Positions 55,360 through 64,000 of a DNA stretch of 64,000 bases are shown in pieces. How positions within the stretch are numbered: the stretch's first letter is position 1; the number at the start of each line of letters is the position of its first letter. Position numbers and translations under genes: made by a program. This DNA is from Limnephilus marmoratus (Eukaryota > Arthropoda > Insecta > Trichoptera > Limnephilidae). The stretch lies in the NCBI GenBank assembly GCA_917880885.1, contig OU862910.1, forward strand, positions 22,270,710 to 22,334,709, written 5' to 3'. The notes under the pieces were generated by a model, which made no database searches, was not told where the DNA came from, and saw nothing but the letters and a program-made list of their open reading frames with translations.

Positions 55360-56150
55360 ATAAATAAAACTTATTTAATCAAAATTATCAACATGTTTCT
55401 AAACGAATGATTTCTTTCTAATTAAAATGGCTTTGTGTTGATTTTTAGTTTGTAAACAGATTTTTTTTACTAAATTTACAACCCGGTTTCGCCACAACAT
55501 CGAAAAATCTTTTTCTAGACATAATTTTTTTTTTAAAGAAAGACAAACATTCCCGGGTTACGAACAACCTGACAATATTTGAAAATCTACTACCACAGTA
55601 AGCGAAAAATGATGTTTGTGTCGTGATGGAGAATTTAGCACAGCCAAGGAATTGAACACACGACACCTAGATGGGACCCAAACGCGATGTCACTGACCGG
55701 TCGACAGAAAATTTATTTCAAATACTGCGTGATGGTACCTTTAATTGACAGTTAAATGAATGTTACGTGTTACAAAGCTCCAAAGCCAAAAGTGTTAAAA
55801 ATTCATTGCTGGCTGAAAGAGTTTCGATAACCCCAAAATACCAGCCAGAAGCCGCACAAATCTCATAACATAACGAATAAACATGTTAATAATTAAGGCA
55901 TAGAGATTTATTTTAATAAATTATTTAAACTATTTATAAACATTTATCATCCTAAACTCAGAGATAATTACTTAAAGCTTAACGATTTTAGTACTAAGTA
56001 ATAGCGCATTTTCAGCTCACACGTTAATAAAAACTGTATCGTAAAAATCTTTCGGTCTTGTTATGTTAGTATTGATTCCATATCCTGGTTCTATAAGAAA
56101 CACATTAAACTGAAATAACATTTTTTTAAATCTAAATACCTACAAAGTGT
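55360..56150. other. Unassigned spacer
   Basis: Small frames only; nothing recognised. Confidence 0.4.
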
Positions 56151-56534
56151 ATGATCTCAAGAAAATATATCTATTTATTTTCCTTCCTTCAAATAATTTG
56201 GGCCTCTAATAAATCCTTTCATACAGCACCTAGCTTAACCCGCATCATAACCCTGCCGAACCGGCAGTGTTATGATTGTCCTTGTCCTTGCACCGTACAT
56301 ACACGGACAGGGGCTCTAGTGAGGTGTAACTATTTTTTTTTTTATGCAAGTTTAGCTCCGGATGAGAAGGATTGCAGTATGTTATCAAATGTCCCCCATT
56401 CTGTTATTATCGACCACACTGTAAAACATCTGTCACTGTACAACGTATCTATCACGACCATTATCATATTATTTATAATGGTCGTTACGTTTTTAATATC
56501 TAACTACATATATCCTGTTGATTTGATTATTTGA
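56151..56534 (+). CDS. Open frame with signal-like start and LRRNT-like cysteines, doubtful
   Basis: 127 codons. The start MISRKYIYLFSFLQIIWAS looks like a signal peptide. Residues ~39-60 carry a Cys cluster (CYDCPCPC, then VRC), reminiscent of leucine-rich-repeat N-terminal caps. A segment VPHSVIIDHTVKHLSLYNVS resembles one leucine-rich repeat. A hydrophobic stretch TIIILFIMVVTFLISNYI then ends near the stop. If real it could be a first exon of an LRR receptor or a small membrane protein. There are no neighbouring exons I can support, and the base composition is like the surroundings. Confidence 0.25.
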   Translation: MISRKYIYLFSFLQIIWASNKSFHTAPSLTRIITLPNRQCYDCPCPCTVHTRTGALVRCNYFFFYASLAPDEKDCSMLSNVPHSVIIDHTVKHLSLYNVSITTIIILFIMVVTFLISNYIYPVDLII

Positions 56535-56763
56535 TTTATCAGCAAGCATGGTGTAGCTTGACATAATTTGCTCATTTCACAATCTCCTTCGCACCTGTAC
56601 AAGCAAAAGCTTCCAACAGATGAGTACCAAGTACAAAATTTAGGATAAACGACATTTTTCTTGAAATATTCTGTACATTTGTAAGTAGGTACCTGCTTTA
56701 AAAATAAAAAAAATATAACAGATAAAATTAACTAAATATAAATTCCACATGGGGCAGGTGTTG

Positions 56764-56900
56764 TTATTGGGGATGCTGTATGGAGGGTCTCATTGAGGAA
56801 AGAAAGAAGTTAACCTGGGTCTTGAAGATACCCACATTGTAGGTGAGAGGAAACGGAGACTTAATTGGCAAAGTTAATCTACTGCAAAAGTGTTTGTGTG
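56764..56900 (-). pseudogene. LINE tail fragment, same family as 37577-38112
   Basis: The minus-strand frame ends PLTYNVGIFKTQVNFFLSSM with RPSIQHPQ. The corresponding tail at 37970-38043 is MGLFKTNVHSFLSSK with RPSIQHPR. The 3' stem region is mostly absent. Only about 35 codons are recognisable. Confidence 0.6.
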
Positions 56901-57399
56901 AAAATGTTTTTTGAAAATCATTCATTGTCAGGGTACAAATCACCACAAAATATTTGAATTTCTTCTAAGAATTGACTGAGCCTGTTTTAATTCAACCGTT
57001 TTGCAATTCGTTTGTGTATAATTTTTTTTTGTGTATTCCATTTCCGGTTAATAAAGTACTCCATTAAAGGTTAAATAAAGATTATTTTTTTTAAATGAAA
57101 TCCTCGTGTTTATTTGGACTTTTTATTTCGCGTTTTTTTTTCAATATTACGGAGCCTACCTGCCCGAAGAAAGTTAGAAAAAAAGATTGGTCATTGGGAT
57201 TTGGGATAGTAATGCTTCTTCGAATAAATTGTGCAATTTCTTATATGGAATAAAAAATAGATAGTTTATAATTAAGAAGGAAGATATTGAAGAACTTACT
57301 TACAAGTTTTCTGATTTCAGAGATTATTTTTGAATTTGATTTATTTAACAAGAGATAACTAGAAACATGATTATTTGGAGGTGAGGTCTGCTGTTCACG

Positions 57400-58165
57400 G
57401 AACCATAGTAGGTATATATTATTATTATTATTACATAGATCCCGAGGGAAAGCTCTGCCAAAAATATAGGTCTCGTAGTAAACCAGTAGAAGACCAAATA
57501 CATGGCCGTAGGATGCGCCCAACAAACCCCAACTCTCTCATGTGGAAGCCAAAATTTTGAAACGGTACCAAGATTCACATACCTAAGCTCCCTGATAACA
57601 AACGACAATAATACCACAGAGGAGATCCATAAGCGCATAGTGAACGCAAATCGCTGTTATTACCGCCTACAAAACCAAATAAAATCCAGACTGCTGTCTA
57701 GAAACACCAAGATATTAGCCTTCAAAACTCTTATCAGACCAGTACTCACATACGCAGTTGAGACTTGGGTACTAACTAAGAGGAATGAGCGAGCACTGGA
57801 CGTTTTTCTAAGGAAAATTTTGAGGCGTATCTTCGGACCGGTTTTAGAAAATGGATTTTGGCACAGACGTTACAACAATGAGCTATATACTCTGTTTAAG
57901 GATCTAAACATCACAAAATTTATAAAACTGGGAAGACTTCGGTGGATGGGTCATATAGAAAGAATGACCGAGAATCAAGCACCAAAGTCTCTGCTGAACT
58001 CAAGATCGATAGGGCGAAGTAGCCTGGGAAGACCAAGATTAACATGGAGCGACAACGTCCTCAAAAATATTTTGGAGTTGGAGAGATGAGTGGAGGAAGA
58101 ATCTTGAGGAGGCCAAGATCCACTAGGGGTTGTAGAGCCAAGAGTGATGATGATGATGAGGTCCT
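57400..58165 (+). pseudogene. RTE-like reverse transcriptase C-terminal fragment
   Basis: A 195-codon frame (57502-58089) carries FTYLSSLITNDNNTTEEIHK, LAFKTLIRPVLTYAVETWVL, a basic ALDVFLRKILRRIFGP run, LGRLRWMGHIERM and SLGRPRLTWSDNV. This is the thumb and C-terminal part of RTE-type LINE proteins. Shortly after the stop comes GATGATGATGATGAGG, matching the short-triplet tails of RTE elements. RT catalytic residues are upstream of the fragment and lost. The family seems different from that at 38576-39385. Confidence 0.75.
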
Positions 58166-58607
58166 GAGGGAGATCTAAAATCTTTCGATTGTGTCCTACG
58201 TTTTTCTTAAAATTTTTCAAAATTCTATCTTTCTTTTCTGTTCTTTGCAAGATGTCAACGACCACGGAGAACAGGAACATATTTAGCGACACTTAATATT
58301 TTATTTCCACATTTTAAAGTAACTTTGTTGGCTCTAAATCTTTATAGGTACAATGAAAACAAATCATGACAAAGAATGAATTATAGTGACAAGATAATAG
58401 TGTGAATAATTGTGTGAACTGTGTGACATTTATTGCAATAAAATCGCGCGCAGATCCGATATATTAACTTATTTTTGATAATTTATTAAAAAACATATGC
58501 GTGGGATTGATGGCCAACCGTATGAATCAATAAAGATTCTAGCCACCTTGGTTTTATGAACGTAAAAACACGTATAAAAATGTTTCTTTTCTTTTGTCTT
58601 TTAACTT

Positions 58608-58932
58608 TTACCTTTTGTCTTTTATGTTTTTTTCATTTTTTATGTGAATACCGTCGAGGGCCAGTGAGACTATAGAATCCCCTAATTCGGATATGTGTGG
58701 TGCTGAAGGTAATGGGGAGGAGAAGGAGATAGGCAAGAGGAAGGTGGCGAAGTACCTGGCTATTCGGATCTGGTCACCAAACACGTGATACTCAAAGTAT
58801 GTTATAACTTCCGAGTATCTTCCACTCAATAAATTGTGAAATAACACAATTTATTGAGTGGGAGCCGGGTTTTAAACCCGCGACCTTCGGTTTGCTAGTC
58901 GATAGCCTTACCCCTCGACCACCGAGGCAGTC
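58608..58932 (-). mobile_element. tRNA-derived SINE, copy 2
   Basis: On the minus strand it starts GACTGCCTCGGTGGTCGAGG at 58932, with an A-box-like TGGTCGAGGGG and a B box GGTTTAAAACC, like the head at 48521. The 3' tail is A/T-rich near 58608-58645. A perfect 16-bp hairpin at 58829-58865 (CACTCAATAAATTGTG arms) follows the head. Confidence 0.75.
58829..58865. other. Perfect 16-bp hairpin inside the tRNA-SINE
   Basis: CACTCAATAAATTGTG pairs with its exact complement across a ~5-base loop. The other SINE copy (48600-48640) lacks this perfect structure, so it may be an inverted duplication. Confidence 0.7.
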
Positions 58933-58939
58933 AAAAAAA

Positions 58940-60040
58940 TGGTATGTTTAATGTGTAAAATACGACTGTTTCAAAAGTACTTTCAATTTATGGCATGTTC
59001 CTTGTTTTGTTTTGTTTGTCTTTAACTATTTCAATGTTTTTCTGGATGAACTGAACTCCAAATTTTATTTTATTTTTTTCCCTATCCCCATATGGGGGTG
59101 TGCTGGACCTCGTCCCTGCTTCATCTTTAGTTACATTATTAATTTTGCAGATCCTTCTCAAATCTATCTGCGCCTCCCCCAATGACATGTGCAGGCTTGA
59201 GGTTTGATCAGACGACCTTGACTGTCCTTTGTCCTGCCTCTGACTACCCAACGCTGAATTTTCTTTTAGTCTTCGGATATTTTACCCCAAATATTCAGTA
59301 AACATTCTTTGAGGCTTCACTGAGTGGTTGGCTAAGGGACACGGAAACTAAGTGTAGTTCATGGTCAGACCGAAAATCATTCATATTTTTTGTTGGTACT
59401 TGCCAATTGATTTGAGATTTATTGTATTACTTGTGTTCTCTATTTTATGCAGGTGCTTGCGGGTTTTTACAGATGCAATGCCGCCTCATGGAGCCTCATG
59501 AATGAGATTTTCTTTTGCCCCGTTTAATTTATCTTTGTCTTACTAACCTATTTTTTTTGCATTTTGTTTTTTCCTGTTAAGCACTTGCATACTGCTTACT
59601 AACAACGTATGCAAGGACACTGGAGGTCTAGATTCGTTCAAAATAAATAAATGTAGCTTCGTTTAACAAAAAAATTAGAATCTTGCGAGAGCCTTGAAGG
59701 AGTAACCATCTGATACTTATACCAGGGCGGGTAAGAGGTGGATAACCTCCACTGTTTCAAAAGTCATTCTAATCTCTTTCACAGAACTACCAACAATACG
59801 CAAATGCATTATAAGTCTAGAAAAACCATTCACTAAACATTTACCTTACTGATAGTGGTGTAAATCTCTCCACGAGTAAATCCGTCCGTGTGTGATTCTG
59901 GCAGTGTAATATTGGTGCTTGAAATATCACGCCCGTTTAATTTCGTCTTGACACCAAAATAATCACTGTTCACAGATATTCCTCAATATAAGCGCTTCCA
60001 ATTCGATATAAAACTCAATTTTATCAGTCCCACTCTAAGG
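58940..60040. other. Unassigned interval with a dispersed repeat
   Basis: 59650-59765 is the second copy of the repeat at 11184-11300. The rest shows short frames without recognisable domains. Confidence 0.45.
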
Positions 60041-61250
60041 CAGTGGTGAGTAACTCGGACCCGCGCGCCTTTTCGTCCTGCACACATGACTACATAAAAT
60101 ATCAATAAATTTGCGATAAAAAATATTCGATTGGTTCAGTTTTGTTTTTCAAAAGGGTTTAGCGGAAAATTTCAGTTTTCATAAGTTTCGTAACAGCCGC
60201 TCTAAATAACAAGATTTTTCTTACGTACAAATACAAAATTTCGTGAATCGAATAAGTGTTAAAAAAATATTACCTTTGCAGCGCAGCGCTCTTTCATTGA
60301 GCCTATGTTTGATGAATTTTAAAGATTTCTGTTTTATAAAATACCAAAAGGTTTCCCGGTTATATTTTGTTTAAGAGGGTATAACCAGAGAAAACCAGAA
60401 TTATGTCATTTTTAAATCAGATTTTAGATGTATCGACTCTTTTTCACAAAAAATTATAAATTGATTTCGAAAGATTGTTCTTTTATCTAGTAAACTTATG
60501 TTTTAATTTTGAGAAAAAGTGTATATACAACACTTATTTCAAATCATATAATCCATGCAGTAAAATAAATCAATTCATTATCTGTGAAACGTATGTTACA
60601 GAATTTTAATTTTAGTTTAAATAAAATCATTAAAAAATTTATACGTAGATACATGTGTTTCTTGATGAAAATTGGTCCGTTTATGTATTTATTGCGTACT
60701 TACAAACTAATATATTTCAGATTTTTTTACACTCTTAATTTGCTTAGACATTATTGAAAAATGATAAATACTTATGATCAAAAAATAATTACGAAAAGTA
60801 CATAATTTTAAAAAGTACATAGTTTTATCATCACGCCTTTCAGCATTTTTGGATTTAGGTATAAATTAAAGTAAATTTGGAATGAAATAAAATCGATATT
60901 GAGTTCTAATTTTAAAAAGTTGGTAGCGAGAATAATTAATCTTTCTTACTGGAACCGCCCTGTATGATCGTAAGAACATCTTTCGACGAAATGTGGATTT
61001 TCGGCCGCTGGCTGGTTAAACGCCCTTAACTTTCCGAACGATGAAAATCGACAGTTGCCCAAAACTGTTTTTATACGTTCTTTAATATTTCAGCATTAAA
61101 AAAATCGACGGCATTTATTGTTTGGCTTTTGTTTTGACGACAACTCTGACTGCAAATTTTACAATGTCACGCTGTAGGTACGCTACCTCCTGTGGCCCGC
61201 AGACACATTGAAATTGGATAAATTGGCCCTCCGGCTAAAAAGGTTGATCA
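60041..61250. mobile_element. Old hAT-like element, interrupted
   Basis: The left end CAGTGGTGAGTAACTCGG and the right end near AAAAAGGTTGATCATCATC are diverged inverted ends. It shares TAAAATATCAATAAATTTGCG, GCAGCGCAGCGCT and TTTCCGAACGATGAAAATC with 21496-25174. A piggyBac-like MITE interrupts it at 60375-61025. CTCTAAGG/ATCTAATGG may be a decayed 8-bp duplication. Confidence 0.6.
60375..61025. mobile_element. piggyBac-like MITE, copy 3, with TTAA on both sides
   Basis: The ends are GAGGGTATAACCAG and CTGGTTAAACGCCC, flanked by TTAA at 60371-60374 and 61026-61029. This is the best-preserved of three copies, at 651 bp. It lies inside the older hAT-like element. Confidence 0.85.
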
Positions 61251-61259
61251 TCATCATCT

Positions 61260-61928
61260 AATGGAACAAATTTCAGATCTTTTTCCAATGTAATGTATTT
61301 TGAGGAAGGTCCTGCTAATTTTACAGTTCACATCTATTAAGATCATCGCCCTTTCTATTTATTTATTATTCTTTACATATATTAATATTATATCTATTGC
61401 ATTGCAAAAGTTTTTTAAATGTGGGTAATATATAATATTTAACAGCACAACAGTTTTACTTTGGCTGTGAAGGTATTAAATCACTCTTCATCTTATCGCC
61501 ACCTTGACACCACATCACAGAACACACTACATAACATGTAAAAAAAACGACCTTCTCTGAAGTGAAATATGTTATAAAATAGCATCATCACTGAAATATT
61601 TATGACAGTTACGAATAAGAAAAAAACATGTTATAAAATAAAATAAAATGCAACATTTAAAGCACATTAGTCATCTGAGATGTCTGTGGCAATATTAAGC
61701 ATATTACTTAAGAATGTATATAATGATAAGCTTAATTATCTAGCCTAATTATATCAAGTAATTGCAAAATAAATAGTGTTGTTTAAGTCCACGTATACTT
61801 TATGTTTACTTGTTCTTCTACGAAAGAATGGTAGATAAAATGGATCATTCATCCAGCTATGGAAAGACACTATAATTATGATTTTTCTGAATAATTTATT
61901 TTTATTTTATATTTATTTATTTAACGCC
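61260..61928. other. Unassigned spacer
   Basis: AT-rich; nothing recognised before the putative LTR. Confidence 0.4.
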
Positions 61929-62326
61929 TGTTCGGGCAAATCTGTACCTACTCCCATCTATCCCTCCCGTCTTACCTACCTATCCTGTTACATCCATCTT
62001 GCTATTGTCACCGGTTCAAGAGTGATTCCTGACCGTGAAATCAGTACAATTTCTACACCGCGCGGACTGGCAGCCCAAATACTTTGGTGTCTCGTCGCTT
62101 ATAGTCAAAACCCGGATCCGCGCAAAATATATGCCTTCAACCGCGAGTTATCTTGAGTGCATGAAGTGTGGGACCCAGGACGTCACCAGCAAGGTAGGGT
62201 TTCATCTTGTTTTCGGTGGACATTCCATTTTTTCCCCTTCATCCCTTTTTCCATTCCAACAGTGATAGGTGGAGAATCCGAACTCCGCGGTAGAAAGTAA
62301 CAGGCTTCCAATCAGCTATCGAAACA
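61929..62326 (+). repeat. Putative 5' LTR of a BEL/Pao element
   Basis: It starts TGTTCGGGCAAATCTG and ends GAAACA one base before the primer binding site. The 3' boundary is well placed by that site. The 5' boundary (61929) is my choice of a TG start and needs the other LTR, which lies beyond the window. Confidence 0.6.
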
Positions 62327-62327
62327 T

Positions 62328-62345
62328 TGGTCCTTCGAGCCGGAT
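62328..62345 (+). other. Primer binding site, tRNA-Tyr
   Basis: TGGTCCTTCGAGCCGGAT matches, over 18 bases, the complement of the CCA-bearing 3' end of insect tRNA-Tyr as I recall it. Confidence 0.85.
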
Positions 62346-62562
62346 GTACATTCTTTACAGATTAGTTAATTTACATGATTAGAAATTGTACTCAAACTAG
62401 TTTCATTACAAGACGATTATCAATAGTAGGTAGTTTCGGTAGATACGGCTTATCAGTTCAGCTGGTAGGTAGATAATATTGGGTGCAAATAAAATACTTT
62501 ATTTGTTGCAAGTAGATACCTACTATTATAATTGTTAATTTACGTATTTAATACATTTCAAA

Positions 62563-64000
62563 ATGGATAAAGTTGCAACCAAAATTGGTTCGTTAAAATT
62601 AAAACGGCAAAGGCTCTTTGGGAGAGTGCAGGTCGCATATGATCTCATTAAAGATTTAGAACAAAAGACTAAGCTATGTCAATTCAGAGCCCGAATGGAT
62701 AAATTAGAGTCCACATATGACGAATTTCAAAGTATTCAATGTGAGCTGTCAGATCTGGTTTCACTTCCCGAGTTTGAGTCGAAAAATGATATATTGGAGG
62801 TTTCGCGTGTATTTGAGGAATTGTTCTTTGAAGTTACATCGGCACGTGATGCCTTAGAAACGAGTCAGAATAGTCGTCATGACGTGTCAGGCGGAGAAGT
62901 ACAACGCTCTGGGCCGCCCGGTCGCAACTTACTAGCTCCAGAAATAAAAATTCCTATGTTTAGTGGATGTATTAAAGATTGGCCCCCGTTTTTTAATATA
63001 TTCAGAAGTATTGTGCATGAGAACAGTTCTCTGAGTGACATTGAAAAATTTCATTATTTATTGACCTCTTTGAAGGAAACAGCCTTGTCATTGGTTAAGA
63101 CTATTCCACTGATTCAAGAAAATTATGAATTAGCGTGGGAAACATTGTGGAACCATTATTCTGAATCTAGAGCATTATTTATATATTATGCCAACTCGAT
63201 TTTAAATTGTAATTTTGCTAATAATGAAGAGATTTTGAATGTCTTGCGTGAAAATCTCTCGGGGCTTCGCGATTTAAACCGAGGAAAATTATTTGAAGAA
63301 TTCGTTTGTCATATGGTTCTGCAAAAAATAGATTTAAAAACGCGTCGGTCTTTTGAATCTCTTGTTAAAAAAGATGAAATACCGGATACTGGAAAATTAA
63401 TAGAATTTTTAGCAACTCAAAACCGTATAAATATGTTATCAGATATTAAAGAAAAAAAGATTCCTAAGCGGGTATTATTTTCAAATGCGAGTTCAAACGG
63501 GCATAATGTCAAGAAAATTACTTGTATAATGTGCAATCACACACATCACTTGACAAAGTGTCAAGACTTTCTATCACTAAATGTAGACAGTAGGAGGGAC
63601 TTCGTAAAAAAGGAGAGGTTATGTTTAAACTGTTTAAATCCGCACCTTATTAAAAATTGCCGTTCAAAGTTTCGATGCAAAAAGTGCAACCGAACCCACA
63701 ATACTCTCCTACATACTGATGAAAGATCTCCTTCGCCGAACAACCGTGATACTGGAAGTGATAACCGCAGTGCAACGGACGCGGACGATTCTGTACAGTG
63801 TAATATTGCTTACGGGCGATCAAAACGTTCGATATTACCTACCGCGCTAGCAGAATTCCTGGACTGTTCGGGACGTAAACACCGAGCGCGGATATTAATT
63901 GATACGGGTAGTGAAATATCATTTATGTCCGAAAAACTATATAACATTTTAGGACTCCATTCACAAAAATGGTCCGGGAAAGTTCGGGGTGTAAACAATG
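62563..64000 (+). CDS. BEL/Pao Gag-Pol, N-terminal part (runs off the window)
   Basis: 479 codons without a stop, beginning MDKVATKIGSLKLKRQRLFG, the first ATG after the leader. Residues 1-110 form a helical region. LLAPEIKIPMFSG and DWPPFFNIFRSIVHENSS (~125-155) are the classic BEL/Pao gag core, followed by a helical middle. Zinc-knuckle-like motifs are CIMCNHTHHLTKC (~325) and CLNCLNPHLIKNC with CKKCNRTHNTLLH (~370-395). The protease begins RILIDTGSEISFM near 445. The frame is open at the window edge, so RT, RNase H and integrase should lie beyond. No internal break is visible and the copy looks young. Confidence 0.93.
   Translation, partial: MDKVATKIGSLKLKRQRLFGRVQVAYDLIKDLEQKTKLCQFRARMDKLESTYDEFQSIQCELSDLVSLPEFESKNDILEVSRVFEELFFEVTSARDALETSQNSRHDVSGGEVQRSGPPGRNLLAPEIKIPMFSGCIKDWPPFFNIFRSIVHENSSLSDIEKFHYLLTSLKETALSLVKTIPLIQENYELAWETLWNHYSESRALFIYYANSILNCNFANNEEILNVLRENLSGLRDLNRGKLFEEFVCHMVLQKIDLKTRRSFESLVKKDEIPDTGKLIEFLATQNRINMLSDIKEKKIPKRVLFSNASSNGHNVKKITCIMCNHTHHLTKCQDFLSLNVDSRRDFVKKERLCLNCLNPHLIKNCRSKFRCKKCNRTHNTLLHTDERSPSPNNRDTGSDNRSATDADDSVQCNIAYGRSKRSILPTALAEFLDCSGRKHRARILIDTGSEISFMSEKLYNILGLHSQKWSGKVRGVNN

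Noticed and set aside
1..64000. CRISPR arrays, rRNA or bacterial operons
   Set aside because: Repeats here are long, diverged or lack unique spacers of equal size. No rRNA-like conserved blocks, ribosome binding sites or operon structure are visible.

Overview
The window looks like AT-rich insect DNA made almost entirely of transposable elements. A (CCTAA)n run at 50255-50329 matches the insect telomere unit TTAGG. The mix of Helitrons, hAT, Harbinger-like and piggyBac-like miniature elements, several LINE families, a Mag-like Ty3/gypsy element and a BEL/Pao element also fits an insect; I cannot resolve the order. I found no host protein-coding gene I would defend, no structural RNA gene and no CRISPR array. 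Most open frames are tandem-repeat artefacts or fragments of reverse transcriptases.

Layout. 0-7 kb: the end of a hAT element, a CR1-like LINE tail, two copies of a miniature element with 9-bp target duplications, a SINE-like retroposon (called SINE-R here) and a second hAT element. 7-14 kb: a piggyBac-like MITE, mostly unassigned DNA, two Harbinger-like MITEs and two other MITEs. 14-25 kb: a LINE RT fragment split by a Helitron, a minus-strand LINE whose 3' UTR holds a 4.93-kb gypsy element with identical 164-bp LTRs and ATTAC duplications, then a hAT element containing two adjacent Helitrons that carry heat-shock-element-like arrays. 25-32 kb: a SINE-R copy split by a Harbinger-like MITE and by a 2.48-kb hAT element, LINE fragments and a Helitron containing another SINE-R. 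33-39 kb: inverted repeats, a MITE, a short Helitron and LINE/RTE fragments. 39.5-43.4 kb: a nearly complete LINE with ORF1 and EN-RT and three breaks. 44-55 kb: more SINE-R copies, a hairpin-rich block with 68-bp repeats, a piggyBac-like MITE, a tRNA-derived SINE, the telomeric run, a hAT MITE with an 8-bp duplication and a minus-strand Helitron. 56-64 kb: LINE/RTE fragments, a second tRNA-SINE, an old hAT element split by a piggyBac-like MITE, and the start of an intact BEL/Pao element running off the window end.

How the parts relate: autonomous LINEs appear to supply the 3' tail that SINE-R uses, since a double stem is shared between the LINE at 37577-38112 and the SINE-R copies. Nested insertions give relative ages. 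The gypsy and BEL/Pao elements are the only ones that look recently active. The most interesting signal is a pair of Helitrons whose bodies are built from alternating GAA/TTC pentamers, the arrangement bound by heat shock factor.
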